Shown here piece by piece: positions 45,721-57,649 of a stretch of 64,000 nt of DNA. Below the pieces are notes generated by a model. It saw only the letters and a program-made list of their open reading frames with translations, was not told where the DNA came from and searched no databases. Position 1 is the stretch's first letter. Every line of letters starts with the position of its first letter. This stretch comes from Misgurnus anguillicaudatus (taxonomy: Eukaryota > Chordata > Actinopteri > Cypriniformes > Cobitidae): assembly GCF_027580225.2 (NCBI RefSeq), contig NC_073346.2, positions 1,259,001 to 1,323,000 of the forward strand, written 5' to 3'. The position numbers and the translations under genes are program-made.

Positions 45721-46329
45721 CGTTTCGTATTTGAGTGGCATTATTTCTTACCATTCCTAAGCTATTCACACAGCGGCACTGTGTTCAATGGGCAAATAAT
45801 CATTTTTATGTAAGTATGTTTATTAACTCATTTATATTGGTCATTTGATTAGCAGGGGCACCGCCCCAACTGTCCAGTCCAGAAGTACTGAGAACGGCAA
45901 CCTGCACAATTTATTTATTTAATTGTGAATATTAAAACTGTTATTCACGGAATATATAGGCAGCTCTCTTTGGCACACAAAGTGTTTACAAATGAATTTT
46001 ATTCTAAATGATTCGTACACAAATCAGATCCATTTCTCATGTATTGTCTCTGATATATTCAGATAAGACCCCTCTAAAAAGGTCAACGACCAACAAATTC
46101 CCTTAACATCGTTTCAATTAAATCAGATGTTACATTTATCCTAAACATTTTATAAAATAGCAAATGTAGCACCAGGGAGAAACTGGAAAGTGCATGAGGC
46201 AAGTTCATTCACAATTTCAAACACATTTTACACATTACAAAATTTTGCTGCACATTATATCTGTAGATGTTACCTGATCCACAAGAATCCTTTCATTTAG
46301 TAATCATACAATTTCATGTTGAATTTGTG
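45721..46329. other. Unassigned sequence
   Basis: No feature seen. Confidence 0.3.
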
Positions 46330-46860
46330 TGTCACTTATCTTAAAGAGTGACAGTTCATTATCCATTAGTTTCCCTCTTATGGAAACGCTAATAAAATTG
46401 TCTGCATTGCATGTATGTGGACCCTATCATTGCCCTTTTACACATACACACAAACAAGTGTTTACACGCATTGAATTATTGTTTCAACCGTCCGCAGTGC
46501 ATATTCTCATTTGCTAATTAAAATCTTAAAAAGAGCACAATTGACAAAGCACTTAAGAATTAATCACAACTTTTCGCTTGGCTTTGACAGTGCAATCCAT
46601 TGAAAGATATCAATCAAGGCCATGCAAATTGCTTTTATAAGCTGACTTATTTGCTTGATCACCAAGGTCATTTATTATGTTTTTAATTCGCCTTTTAGCA
46701 AGATGTACTGTATGCAATCGTTCAGATTAAGGTGGAGTGTAAGAACCGGTGCAAGCGTGCATCAAATCAAACAGAACATTTATACTTGTCCTGAATGACT
46801 CTCTTTAAATTACATGCCTCATTAACATCCAAAATATGTCAGTCCACGTGTCTGTCAATA
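46330..46860. promoter_or_regulatory. Candidate conserved non-coding element
   Basis: Motif-dense AT-rich block: catttgctaattaaaatctt, ggccatgcaaattgctttta, gcttgatcaccaaggtcatt, ttgacaaagcactt. Resembles homeodomain, POU, TCF/LEF and nuclear-receptor sites. Inference only. Confidence 0.35.
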
Positions 46861-47569
46861 CCAAATGTGTATTTGATTATAATAAAAGTCAGCTTGGTTT
46901 TTTATACGAAATGATTGTTTACAATGCAATGCCTACTGTATGAAGCCAAAGATGCAATGACTGCCTAAATACACAGCTAAAAGCTTTTGCAAATGAGATC
47001 ATTTTCAGAGATCTCTTCAGAATCATGTTTGAAGTACCTTATTACTGCTTTTTATTGAACACATTTAAATATTCTCATTGAATAAAACATTCACAGCCAA
47101 TAGATATGGTTCTGCTTGAATTATATTTCACATTGTTTAATCATAACACTGTTTTAGCATAGAAAAGACATTTAGTTTAGAATGCATTTTCATCATTACA
47201 GAATAGTTACAATTATGAATAAAAATTGACAAGACTGGAAATGTGTTTTAAGTAAAAGCCAATGACTTTCTGATAATTAAAAAAATATATATGCCCTGTG
47301 TTTCTTATTATGTGGCATCTTTAAATCTATTATGGGATTCAAATTCACAATTTTTCATGAACATATTATTGACAGACAGAACTAACTTCAGCTAAGACAT
47401 GACAAACACTTGGCACAAAACATTTCAAGTTATTATCTATACAGAAAGCATATTTTTCCATGAATGACTTATAAAAGCTGCTTCTTCCTGTCAGTCTGCG
47501 TCCCATAACACTGTAAGGAGATACTAGAGTAATGTCCTTATTCTTGTTGTCCTCTCTCATTCAAGAAGT
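46861..47569. other. AT-rich sequence without features
   Basis: Nothing seen beyond short chance frames. Confidence 0.3.
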
Positions 47570-48170
47570 ACTGATATCCCCGAAACACCTCATCCCACCT
47601 GTCATCAGCCTAACTTCATATTCTGCCTTTTTTTCTTCTCTTCACCGGGGTTAGCTTATTCATTCTTCACATGTGACTGCCAGCCTGTTAAAGCCATATT
47701 AAACCAAAGCAATCCACTTTAAATGGGAATCTTCTATGTGCGTTAAAAAGCTCTTTGCTGGCCTTTAAATATTTTGATTGGGTGAGGAGGGGGGCTGTTT
47801 CAGAGAACTGATCTCTCTTTCCCAGGTGCCCGTTTTGGAATATAAATTGAGTAATATATAAAGGCGGCAAGCACGAAAGGGCTGCGTAATGAATGGGATT
47901 CGTGATCTACAGAGGAACAGGAGGTCATGCAGTGAAGTGAAATACTCTAGTAATCACAATGCTAATTCACACAGATGATGATACATTAACTGAGGGCTCT
48001 TGTAATTCTATTTTTTATCAGCCCTGCGGTCATATGCACAGACATTATTTGTATTAAAGGAGATTAAAATCCAATGCAGTCATAATTATTTCTGTAGTGC
48101 ATCTCTTGAGTTTAAGCCCTTTGCGTTGCAGGGAATTATAAACAAACATCTGGACGTATAACATGTAATC
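47570..48170. promoter_or_regulatory. Candidate conserved non-coding element
   Basis: Repeat-free with strings such as ctggcctttaaatattttga, cacaatgctaattcacacag and gcagtcataattatttctgt. Enhancer-like by texture only. Confidence 0.35.
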
Positions 48171-50220
48171 CGAGAAAAAATAAGTTAGTAAAAAATCTGA
48201 TTTATATTGCTAGGGTGATCTAGATCATCTTAAGAGGTCTCGAGTGGACTGTCCTGGATGAGATTACTCCACGAGAAGACTTATAAGAAGATACTGAATG
48301 CAACATTTAATCAGTAGTCTTATGATTTCATTTTCAATTGTTCAAGGATTTCAACTCATAACCACATGCAGTTAATACAGTAGGTTATGTGCATTAAGAT
48401 ATTTCCTTTGAATGTAAACCTTAAAGATGGGTTTGAACAAGGTCTGTCATAAGGACTTTGATGTCATATGGCGATTGGTCTGTGCAACGGGTCAAACACC
48501 TTTTGACTCCGAGTGGCAAAGTATCAGAGACGTGAGAAGTGGAGGAACGCAAGAAAAGCTTAAAATAATTAAGTGCTGCTTCGAGCACTGAAGCTCAAGC
48601 TTTGCTTCTGTGATTTGATTGGCCAACACGATAATTTTGACATTGACGAGCACTGTTAGATTGCTGAATGAGCCAGAGCAAATAAGATCTGCTATCTAAG
48701 CATTGTACAATATTTCAAGTTAGACATATGCGACACTGCATAACCCAGCTAGTCATTTTTTTGTGATCTACTGTTTTTAACATAAAATCATTTTGTGAAA
48801 TTGTAACCTTGATAAATTAAATACTGACTGAGTAAGGTCGTGTCTAAGATTAAAAATTAAAGTCAAGCAAATGAACGAAATTAAACTTTGATGCTCCTAA
48901 TCTCATCGTAGATTATAAGACTTTATCTTGGATTTCAGGGTCACATATTGGGCAGTTATTTTACCACATTCATTATACACCACAGTGACCTCAATGATGA
49001 GAAAATGCATGTCTTGCATGAAAATGTGAGAATGAGGTCAACTGCGTAAGTCTCACGCTTAATGAATGAGAGTTGGCACCCCTATGTTCCTTATTTTGGC
49101 CAGTCATCACACAAGACGTTCATACTAAATAAGGCAGCTTGTTTCATATTTGCACAGAAATAGAGCTTTCATGGGAAGCATACATTTAGTCGAAAGTTTT
49201 GACTGATGGTTTAAGTGTCTGTTATTTACAAGAAGATTCAGGACATTCCTTTACAGTCATAATCAACATTGCCAAACCAAGGATTGACAAACCATAAAAT
49301 TACCCTAAATAACCAGTAACACTGATGTGATACACCATATAATTTGAGCAGTTCTTCTAAATGCATCCCATTATTATTTACAGAACCATAGGCATTAACA
49401 TAGCATTCATTAATATAGAGAATAATCACATACTGTAAAATAGAGGCTTCAATTGATCAGTTTTCCTTATTTCATTGCAACGAAAGCCTCAGTACGTTTG
49501 CCAAACCGTACAGTTACGACTGCACAATCTCTGCAGTTTCAGATGATGTTAGTAGCGGGGACATACAGTAAAACAGTGATGTACAAACATTGATGCAAGT
49601 GAAAGAGCACTGACTTACACCCAACTTCACTCTGCAATCCCTTTTCAGCATCATCTGTCTTTGGCCAAAATGCCATTAATACAGGTGTCAGCAGGGTGAG
49701 TGGAATGAGACTGTTTCGATGTTTTTGACTGGCTGTAAAAGAAAATGCCCAAGATCCAAGATCTGTCTAAGAAACTACTTATTTTTCAGCCTTTTGTAAT
49801 GCTGCTTCCACGGGATGCTCTCTTTTATTTGTGTTTAGATTAAAGTGCACGATTTCTAATGTTTTCACTCCTCTGTCTGTCATAGGTCACTAACCTTGGT
49901 AGAGTTCACGTAATAGATACATCTTCTATTTCATTCATTGTAGAATACTCATCCGCAACAGACTAGTAACTTGCTATTGTTGCACAGTCTCAAGCAATTA
50001 AGAAAAATATTGAACAAAACACCCTTTTAGTATCTAGTATGTTCTTTTGCTCAGAGCTGTTTTTCTATATTATTAGAAATAATGTCTTTAATGTGATTAA
50101 AACAGCCTTTTCATGAGCCTACACATTTATCATAAACATAAAAATAGCTAGATATTTATAAAAGAAGATACCAGATGTTTTATTTACAGTAGTAATGGTT
50201 AGAAAATCATTTAGTTATAA
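48171..50220. other. Repeat-poor desert sequence
   Basis: No gene is supported. Bases 49480-49900 are the most balanced part and might be conserved. The rest is AT-rich. Confidence 0.3.
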
Positions 50221-51090
50221 AAAAGGTGCAGAGGTGGACAGTAACAAAGTACATTTACTGGAGTACTTGAGTTTTGTGTTAAAATAAATAAAAGTGACAA
50301 CCCAAGTTGTGTTAAAAGCAACACAAAATGTGTTGTTTCAATAATAACAAAGAGATGTGTCTATTTTGGCACAATGCATATAATCATTTTGGCATTAAAT
50401 AATGACTGTCGGAATTTACTAAAGACACGCAGTGGATAATTAGCACTAAAAAGGTGTGGTCTAGTTATTTAAGTTTATTTTCCCTTTCAGAAAATTTATG
50501 GAAGTAGATTATTTAAATGATTTACTAATGTTTGTGCGTGTGATATTACTGTTATTTGCGCTATTATTTCACGCTAAAAAAGCATTTCTTAAATCATTTA
50601 TAAAACAATTCTCTGCCTTGTATCTCGCACTCTCTTATCTCTTATCAGCAACAATTGCTGACATTTCAAGTTAACAGTTTATTTGGAATGCCAAAGGAAC
50701 ATATTCAAAAATATTGTTTGCCAAGCCATGTTTTTTATTTGCTTGAGGAAATAAAAGAGGAGCCACTTGGAGGAGTCACACAATACCTTTTTGTTAACCT
50801 TCATTTTTTTTGTCCTCCAGTTTTTCAGTATCTTATGGCTTCGTTAGCTTGGATTTCACACCCCGCATTTTCAGCTGCAATGTCGGTGGTGCTGAACTCA
50901 AGTACATCAGGTGTTAGTAGATCACCCGCACCTGCATCAGATCTGTTTATTTGCGACCCTGAATTAATTTGCGCTTCTCTTAGTAGATTGTGTTGGTCAT
51001 TATGGAAAACAGCTGTTGCACCTGTGTTATTTAATTTGCGCCTTTTTAGTAAAATACCCGCAGATATTACCACTCCAATTGGCACTTTTT
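50221..51090. other. DNA-transposon debris, unidentified
   Basis: ggtggacagtaacaaagtac at 50234 is a common fish hAT-MITE start, but the partner end is missing. Bases 50820-51085 contain repeated 'aatttgcgc' and 'cttagtaga' strings, and frames on both strands (157 and 86 residues) overlap. Neither has a domain I recognise. Confidence 0.35.
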
Positions 51091-52195
51091 TGGAAAGAAA
51101 CCAATTTGAAATGATTCAAGCTTTGTGACATGGTGCATCATCCTGCTGGAAGTAGTCATCAGAGGATGAGTACATGGTGGTCATAAAGGGATGGACATGG
51201 TCAGAAACAATGCTCAGGTAGGCCGTGGCATTTAAATGATGCCCAATTGGCACTCAGGGGCCTATAGTGTGCCAAGAAAACATCCCCCACACCATTACAC
51301 CACCACCACCAGCCTCCACAGTGGTAACAAGGCATGATGGATCCATGTTCTCATTCTGTTTACCCCAAATTCTGACTCTACCATCTGAATGTCTCAACAG
51401 AAATCGAGACCAATCAGACCACGCAACATTTTTACAGTCTTCAACTGTCCAATTTTGGTGAGCTCCTGCAAATTGTAGCCTGTTTTTCCTATTTATAGTG
51501 GAGATGAGTGGTACCCGGTGGGGTCAACTGCTGTTGTAGCCCATCCGCCTCAAGGTTGTGCGTGTTGTGGCTTCACAAATGCTTTGCTGCATACCTCGGT
51601 TGTAACGAGTGGTTATTTTAGTCAAAGTTGCTCTTCTATCAGCTTGAATCAGTCGGCCCATTCTCATCTGACCTCTAGCATCAACAAGGCATTTTCACCC
51701 ACAGGACTGCCGCATACTGAATGTTTTTCCCTTTTCACACCATTCTTTGTAAACCCTAGAAATGATTGTGTGTGAAAATCCCAGTAACTGAGCAGACTGT
51801 GAAATACTCAGACCGGCCTGTCTGGCAACAACAACCATGTCACGCTGAAATTGCTTAAATCACCTTTCTTTCCCATTCTGACATTCAGTTTGGAGTTCAG
51901 GAGATTGTCTTGACCAGGCCCACACCCCTAAATGCATTAAAGCAACTGCCATGTGATTGGTTGATTAGATAATTGCATAAGCTGGTGTGTGGTGGGCGTT
52001 CTGGCACAATATGGCTGCCGTCGCATCATCCAGGTGGATGCTGCACATTGGTGGTTGTTGAGGAGATTACCCCATTCATATGTAAAGCGCTTTGAGTACT
52101 GAGAAAAGCGCTATATAAATGTAACGAATTATTATTAATTATTATTATTAACGAGAAATTTAATAGGTGTTCCTAATAATCCTTTAGGTGAGTGT
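51091..52195 (-). pseudogene. Tc1-like transposon, 5' part and transposase C-terminal truncated
   Basis: The minus strand from 52195 begins with the terminal repeat cactcacctaaaggattatt (seen as its complement at 52171-52190). It then has a leader with ccaatcacatggcagttgct and a transposase reading frame. Near 51140 the minus strand encodes a 'QQDDAPCHKA'-like stretch, the box between the second and third catalytic acids. It is broken by frameshifts and stops, and truncated at 51091 before the last catalytic region. A SINE3 3' tail is inserted at 51978-52150. Confidence 0.8.
51976..52150 (+). mobile_element. SINE3 3' fragment inserted in the Tc1-like element
   Basis: ataagctggtgtgtggtggg to gagaaaagcgctatataaat and a (TTA)n tail match 1562-1744 closely. 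The 5S-derived head and central body are missing, so it is a severely 5' truncated insertion or a tail from the partner LINE. Confidence 0.85.
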
Positions 52196-53239
52196 AGATG
52201 CTACACTCTGCTTTACATAGATGCTTTCACAATGCATGCGTGAGCGGCGTGCTTGCAGCACAATTTTGTTTAGCGCTGATGTTAACAGGTTAGAGCATTC
52301 ACACTGCAGGTCACAAATGTAAAGCTAAAGCAGCATTTCAGCTCAGAGTATATGCGTCATACATCTATAACTCAAACTACTGATCCACGTGTTCAACTGA
52401 ATTAATGTGTTTTATTATGTGTAATTTGGTTGCAAAGTATGAGAACCACCTGGATTTGTTATAGCAGTCAGGCCCCACGGAGAGTTCTGTGGGTTTTCCT
52501 TTCAATGTGTTACCAATCCAATCAGTTCAGTTACTCCCTGCCAGTGTGCTGTTTAGGGGACTGTACCAACCAGTTCCCAAGATGGAATGAAGTTAGCCTC
52601 AATGCCCTTGTGTACTGAGGGCGTGCCCCCTTGGGAAGAGTGTGTCACACCACAGCATTGCATGTTTTTTTTAACTGATGCCTTCAGGGGACTGTGCTGC
52701 CAACTCCACCAGTCACAATGTTTTGGGGGCAGCAGTCCCAGATGGGTTTTCCGCACCCACTTCCTTTGGGCAGTCTTCTTTCAATGAGTTAATATCAGCA
52801 TCCAGCCAGTAAAGCGAATCTGAAATCTTTCTCAGACCTTCTTCTACAAGGAAAATGTATATAATTCCCTTCACTGGCGATTCTTTATGATTGTTCAGTA
52901 TTGGAATTCCTACAAGAGCATCTCTCAGGAGGGCTGACTTGCTACTTTTAAGGTATATGTGGACATCATTTGGATGAAGCATCTGTTGGAGGCATCACCT
53001 TGTGTTCCTACATTGTGCCAGGTGGCTTGTGCCTATCTTTCGAATGTGAGTACCTTCTTGGGATGTTCCTATAGTCCTAGAAGAGTATTTATGGAAGTGT
53101 TTTTATAGTGTCCACGTCATGAGGCAGTTTCTTTCTTAGGGAACCATCATAAAAAAGTTATGGTATCCTGTTAGAGGACAGTCTAATGTGTTGCCTACTA
53201 CAGTTCATCTAACGCAAATCTACCCTGTTATGATGCTAG
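52196..53239. other. Unidentified, possibly downstream Gypsy sequence
   Basis: A minus-strand frame at 52713-52982 (89 residues, 'EEGLRKISDSLYWLDADI') continues loosely into 52553-52756. Neither is recognised. They may be the 3' part of the Gypsy element or an old exon. Confidence 0.25.
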
Positions 53240-53888
53240 GTGTTGATCTATAAGTCCTAAAAGCAGCCAATTTGTCTGAATTGTCCGAATGTCCATCCAC
53301 GTTATCCTTACTTCCTCTGGATGAGCTTACACATTCTGATAGTTCCCAGGTGTCAAGACGGGAGGGAGGCATGTTCCAACTGCAAGACATCAGAGGTCAG
53401 TAAGTTATGGACAAAGAGGTACCCTAGGTGGCCGTTATATGGACCTGGCTACGGCTGGTGTACCCTCCTGACAGCTGTCTAAATATACCACTGGATGGGG
53501 GGAACAACCCTAAATGTCAGGAGGATGGGTTTAGGATGGGACTGCCTCTTTTGTGGATCAAAGTGCCTTGAAAGTGTGTCTAGCTTAAGATTCTTGGAAC
53601 CTGGATGATAGAAAAGAGTAAAGTTACATTTGTAAAAAAATGGCCCAGTGGTCTGGTCAAGAGTTTAATCTCTTCAGGGGTGAGGTTTCTATGATCTGTT
53701 CAAATAAGGAATGGATGTTTGGCCCACTCCAGGCAATGCCTCTATTCCTCCAATACCATATTACCTGGCCAATAGCTCCTGGTTGAAGCCAGTTGAAGAA
53801 GAATGCACATGGTTGAAGTTTGTTATTATCCCTACTGCTCTGTGATAAAACTGCCCATACTGTCAAACATAAGAGTCAAACCAATCTA
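53240..53888 (-). pseudogene. Ty3/Gypsy pol remnant: RNase H to integrase zinc-binding
   Basis: On the minus strand, 'LQPCAFFFNWLQP' is the start of the RNase H block. It is followed in another frame by an 'ELLA'-like box and 'TDHRNLTP', then near 53600 'DTLSRHFDP' (end of RNase H) and near 53390 'LLTSDVLQLEHASLPS' (integrase N-terminal zinc-binding region). It is riddled with stops. The upstream pol part (protease and RT) is absent. Confidence 0.7.
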
Positions 53889-54386
53889 TTAAGTCTTTCG
53901 CCGCCAGCGTTTTTTTTTAAAGTTGCCAGCCAGCACCAGCGTTTTTCGTGATTTTCACAAAAGTTTAATGCCTTCCAGAAAATGTTCTTTAAATATATAA
54001 ACATACAATATTCCAAATGAAAGAACAGACCCTCTGCTTTCACACAAAAACCCCTGTTTCATCCTACCTTCAGTAGTTCTTTTGTATTTAGCTTTTGAAT
54101 ATGGGTAGGTTTCTGCAAACACACCACACTTTGAGCAAAAAGCAGAGATAATTCCCTTTTTTGTGACGGACTTTTCATAGAGATCCCATTTAGAGCGATC
54201 TTTAAAACAGACACGGACATCCAGCCGCTTGCCATAGGACAATACTTCAGGGTTTAAAAAGTTATGGGAGGGCCCCACCTTGTGGATAATAGCGGTATTG
54301 CGGAAAGCCGGAAATACTCATCATTGGCAGGGATGCATTTTCTCTTGATTGACGAGATATCTCGTCAATGGCGGCGAAAGAGTTAA
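53889..54386. mobile_element. TTAA element with 'ctttcgccgcca' TIRs
   Basis: TTAA at 53889-53892 and 54383-54386 flanks inverted ends gtctttcgccgcca and tggcggcgaaagag. A degenerate relative in the same orientation is at about 58540-58960. The 107-residue minus frame is element sequence without a known domain. It sits exactly between the gag and RNase H pieces of the Gypsy remnant. Confidence 0.8.
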
Positions 54387-54547
54387 AGGCTTGGTTAGCT
54401 TTGCTTGTTCACCTGAACAGTTTGGCTTGCCACAATAGATGCAGCATTCTCTTTCAATTATCAATTATGTTCAGCTTGGGATATCCTGGTTCCACTCAAC
54501 TGCATGGGTTCCTTATTATCTATGGTATTACAAAGAGGGCAAGTAAC
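54387..54547 (-). pseudogene. Ty3/Gypsy gag zinc-knuckle remnant
   Basis: The minus strand reads 'EPMQLSGTRISQAEH' and, after a frameshift, 'CCIYCGKPN', the usual Gypsy gag sequence preceding and including the CCHC knuckle, here with the histidine lost. It continues the gag piece at 56610-57150, from which it is separated by a DIRS-like element. Confidence 0.65.
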
Positions 54548-54887
54548 GTCTCGGTTACGTATGTAACTCACGTTCCCTGAAGGAAGGGAACGAAGACGTC
54601 ACGTCGTGACCGACGAATTGGGAACTCGCTTAGAGAGACCAATCTGCTTCGTTTACTAATAAAACGCCAATGAACTTGGCATTGAGGTATTTGCATAATG
54701 CCGGCACCGCCCCGCCAGGTGCGTATATAAGCCGCAGGTGCAAATATGGAAATTAGCTTCATTTTACTTAGAAAGCCGGAAAGTGTGACTGGCCGTAAAC
54801 AGCAGGGAGCAGCCCTGTGGTGACGGGACGTGACGTCTCCGTTCCCTTCCTTCAGGGAATGTGGGATACATACATAACCGAGACATT
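54548..54887. repeat. Inverted-repeat unit with TATA box
   Basis: The left arm (tctcggttacgtatgtaact, ccctgaaggaagggaacg, agacgtcacgtc) and the right arm (gacgtgacgtctccgttccc, ttccttcagggaatgtg, gtatgtatgttatggctctgt-like in complement) pair over about 55-60 bp. Between them lies cgtatataagccgcaggtgc, a TATA-box-like sequence. The 'gacgtcacgtcgtgac' box also recurs directly at 54908. It probably represents the terminal promoter region of the DIRS-like element. Confidence 0.7.
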
Positions 54888-56605
54888 CCCTTTCAGTCGG
54901 TCACTACGACGTCACGTCGTGACTGACGAATTGGGAATCCCTACCAAAACGCCACTGGGTCTGACCTCTTCCAGTGTCTGCATAAAGCCCTCCGGTTCCA
55001 CTTAAGGAGATGGAGAATAGGATTTAAGGCAGAAGGCCGAGCACTAGATGTTCCTTTAACCCCACAGTAGTGCCAGCGACTGGGAAGGGCCCTATCTGAG
55101 CGGGATAGGAACGCTGCGGAAGCCACCGCCCTGTTAAGGGCTGATGGTGGGCGAAAGTCAACCGTAGTTGAGGTAAAAAGACAGCCGTGGCTGTGTAAGC
55201 AAAGCAGTGCTCTGCTGAGGGAAACGTGGGCTAGTAGGATTAACCCCATGGAAAAATACTCACAAAGGAACCCGGTGGGACGCAATGTGGATGTGAGACT
55301 GGAGAATCCAGGAACTTGTTCTCGTGTGCGTCCGTCGTGTCAGCCAGACACAGCCGAAGGTGGAGTTCTTGGACCACAATGGTAGACATTGCACGACCGA
55401 GGGTCGTCTCCCTTGTGCAGATCCCTCAAGGCCTTCGCTTGGACCTGCACAGAGCCATGGCATGCAATGGGTGCCGCTTCTTCACAGGCTTGGACTCCAA
55501 GCCCGCGAAGGAAGGGTGGCCGGTCCTTCCAGGAGGCAACGGGGGCCGGACACAGTTGCATCGCGACCACCCGCTTCACCGAAGGGATGCCGACGTAACT
55601 CTTAGCGGCTCCATCAGGGAGGGAGGTGAGGGGTGAAGGCTGAACGGTCATAAATGGCCGAATTCCATGTTCGAGTCAGCTCTTCGTGCCCGCGGGAAAG
55701 AAAGGCAAAGGAGGTGAGGACCGAGATGCCAGAGCAGCTCCGAAGTACAAATCATGCAGACGGGGTGGTTCGGGAGGAGAGGGGGTAACCCACTCCAAGC
55801 CTACTGATCCGCCGCTTGAGTGGGCACGGCCGCCACCTCCGATCGAACTCCGCCTCGGATGGAAAGGGAGCTCCCCTCTGATGCTGCTGAAGTGACCTGA
55901 CCAGAAGGAGGTCCAATGAATTCGGCAGAAATCGTACAACACGACTCTGCGGACTCCATCGGGACCTCAACCGGAGGACGAGGAGGCTGGAAGGTGGAGG
56001 ACGTATCCCCTGACCTGCTCAGTGTAGTGATGCGAAGAGCGTCCTGCGAGCGATTCGCAGCCGCACCGTGGCGGCATTCAGCACTGCAAAGGCGTGGACG
56101 TCATTCCCGTAGAACGACAGTCGTCTCCACAATCCAAGAGGGTCATGCTCTCACAGAGAGAACAAAAACCCTCCACGAGCGCAGCCTTGGGGTTGCTCGA
56201 TGCCCAAGCATGAAAACAGCGCTTATGACCGTCTCTGGAACCCCTGTACTTCTGCTTCCAAGATTGCACGGAGGAAAAGCTATCCTGAAAAGGACGCTGA
56301 TCTCCGAATATATGAGAGAGTGGTTGTCTTTAAAAAGACACAGAGCTCTCACGTATCACTCTTTCAGAGAAATCACTCTATAGGTGCTCAGATGGTGATG
56401 CGCACAGGGAGAGGCAACACACACACTGAAACTCAAAATAATAAAGAAGAGCAGTGGAACTGCGGCGTCCACTGTGGTAGTACTGCTTGTCAAACCAACT
56501 TCAGCAACCGTTCTCAGAAGAGCAGAGAGTAGCTTCTCAGTAGCAGATATTGCCGGCTTTCGAACGTGATGTCGTAGTGACCGACTGAAAGGGAACTCAA
56601 GCAAT
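54548..56605 (-). mobile_element. DIRS-like retroelement remnant inserted in Gypsy gag
   Basis: A sequence near 54889-54919 (ttccctttcagtcggtcact and on to acgtcacg) is repeated inverted near 56564-56596, 31 bp with one mismatch. The segment 54548-54887 is itself a palindrome with 55-60-bp arms. The minus strand from about 56380 to 55680 encodes decayed gag-like protein: frames at 56078-56269 contain 'AALVEGFCSLCESM', resembling the cysteine-rich box of fish DIRS gag. No RT or tyrosine recombinase is left. Assignment to DIRS is from recognition and could be wrong. The Gypsy gag frame resumes on both sides. Confidence 0.5.
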
Positions 56606-56609
56606 CTCC

Positions 56610-57150
56610 TCACCTGTTTTCACTCCGGCTAGCTATCTCTGGGGTGATGGTCTACCTTGATGATCATGTTAATGGAGGACTCCAGATCAGGTGCAGAGTC
56701 TCTGAGTGCTCACTCGTCTTTGAGGTTTGGAGACAATGCATGGTGATATATATCCCTCAGCATTTGTTGATCAAATCCACTCTCTGTGGCATGGGTGCAA
56801 TTCAATTATGAACTATGCTGTACTCTGCTCTGGGCACATTAGAAGAAAGGAAGCAAGAGATGATCCCTGTCTCCCCTACTGGATGGATGGTTGAAAACTG
56901 TTTTAATCTTAGCAATGAAATAGCTGTAAATGGAGACTTCTGGTTTCACAAGCCGTGACCCAATCCAATGCCATACCCATGAGAAGGGTGATGATGTAAG
57001 CCACCCTACCACCCTCAGTGGGATAGCTGCTGACTTGAATTTGGAAGGCAAGGGTGAACTAGTTAATAAACGCTCTGGTGCTGGTAGTCTGGGCCCTAAT
57101 GGGAATGCAAACATAGGTCTGGATAAAGGAGTAGGGGTAAAGAACACTTA
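56610..57150 (-). pseudogene. Ty3/Gypsy gag (capsid region) remnant
   Basis: The minus strand reads 'KTVFNHPSSRGD' in one frame and later 'ATESGFDQQMLRDIYHHAL', then 'DLESSINMIIKVDHH', which follow the order of Gypsy gag capsid sequences. Frameshifts and stops show it is dead. It joins the zinc-knuckle piece at 54387-54547 across the DIRS-like insertion. Confidence 0.65.
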
Positions 57151-57450
57151 GTCTGAAAAAGTGTTCAAAGATTCATCTCATGGACCTAATTATATTAGAT
57201 TCATTGCAGACCCCTTGCACATACGCATAAAGCAACTCAGAAGAAGGGTATGGATAAGAACAGCAAATGACACAAGGAATAACTAAAAGGTTTATTGCAT
57301 GTTTGAGCACCACAATTCTATGTACAGAGTACATTGTATCACCCCTAGACCTAAGCTCAGACTATAAAGAAAACTTAATTCCTGATTAAAATCTGATGCA
57401 GTGACTCTGCCATTTTATGTACCACGTGACAACGGATGGTAACTAGGATC
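57151..57450. other. Possible Gypsy 5' leader or LTR debris
   Basis: Nothing certain; a (g)gtttattgca string near 57290 might be an antisense polyadenylation region. Confidence 0.2.
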
Positions 57451-57560
57451 ACCCTAGCTCAAATTGTAAAACATTGTGTAACAGAGCGAAAGGTCATGGG
57501 TTTGAGTCACAGGTAACACACATATGAGCACATTGATGGCCCAACATGACTGCAATAAGA
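57451..57560 (+). mobile_element. tRNA-derived SINE head fragment
   Basis: ccctagctcaaattgtaaaa (A-box region) and aaggtcatgggtttgagtca (B-box region) match the head of cyprinid tRNA-derived SINEs. The rest is missing or decayed. Confidence 0.55.
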
Positions 57561-57649
57561 GTACAGGATTTGCCAATATCTTGGTTTTGTATTTGTAGTT
57601 TGACCCACAAAACGCAAAACCTACACCAATACTATCTGTGAGCAGGACC

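Noticed and set aside
50655..51128. 157-residue plus-strand frame
   Set aside because: It overlaps an opposed frame, runs into the antisense of a Tc1-like element and has no domain.
55316..55651. Several overlapping frames of 69-106 residues
   Set aside because: They lie in the GC-rich interior of the DIRS-like remnant on both strands. No motif distinguishes one as real.
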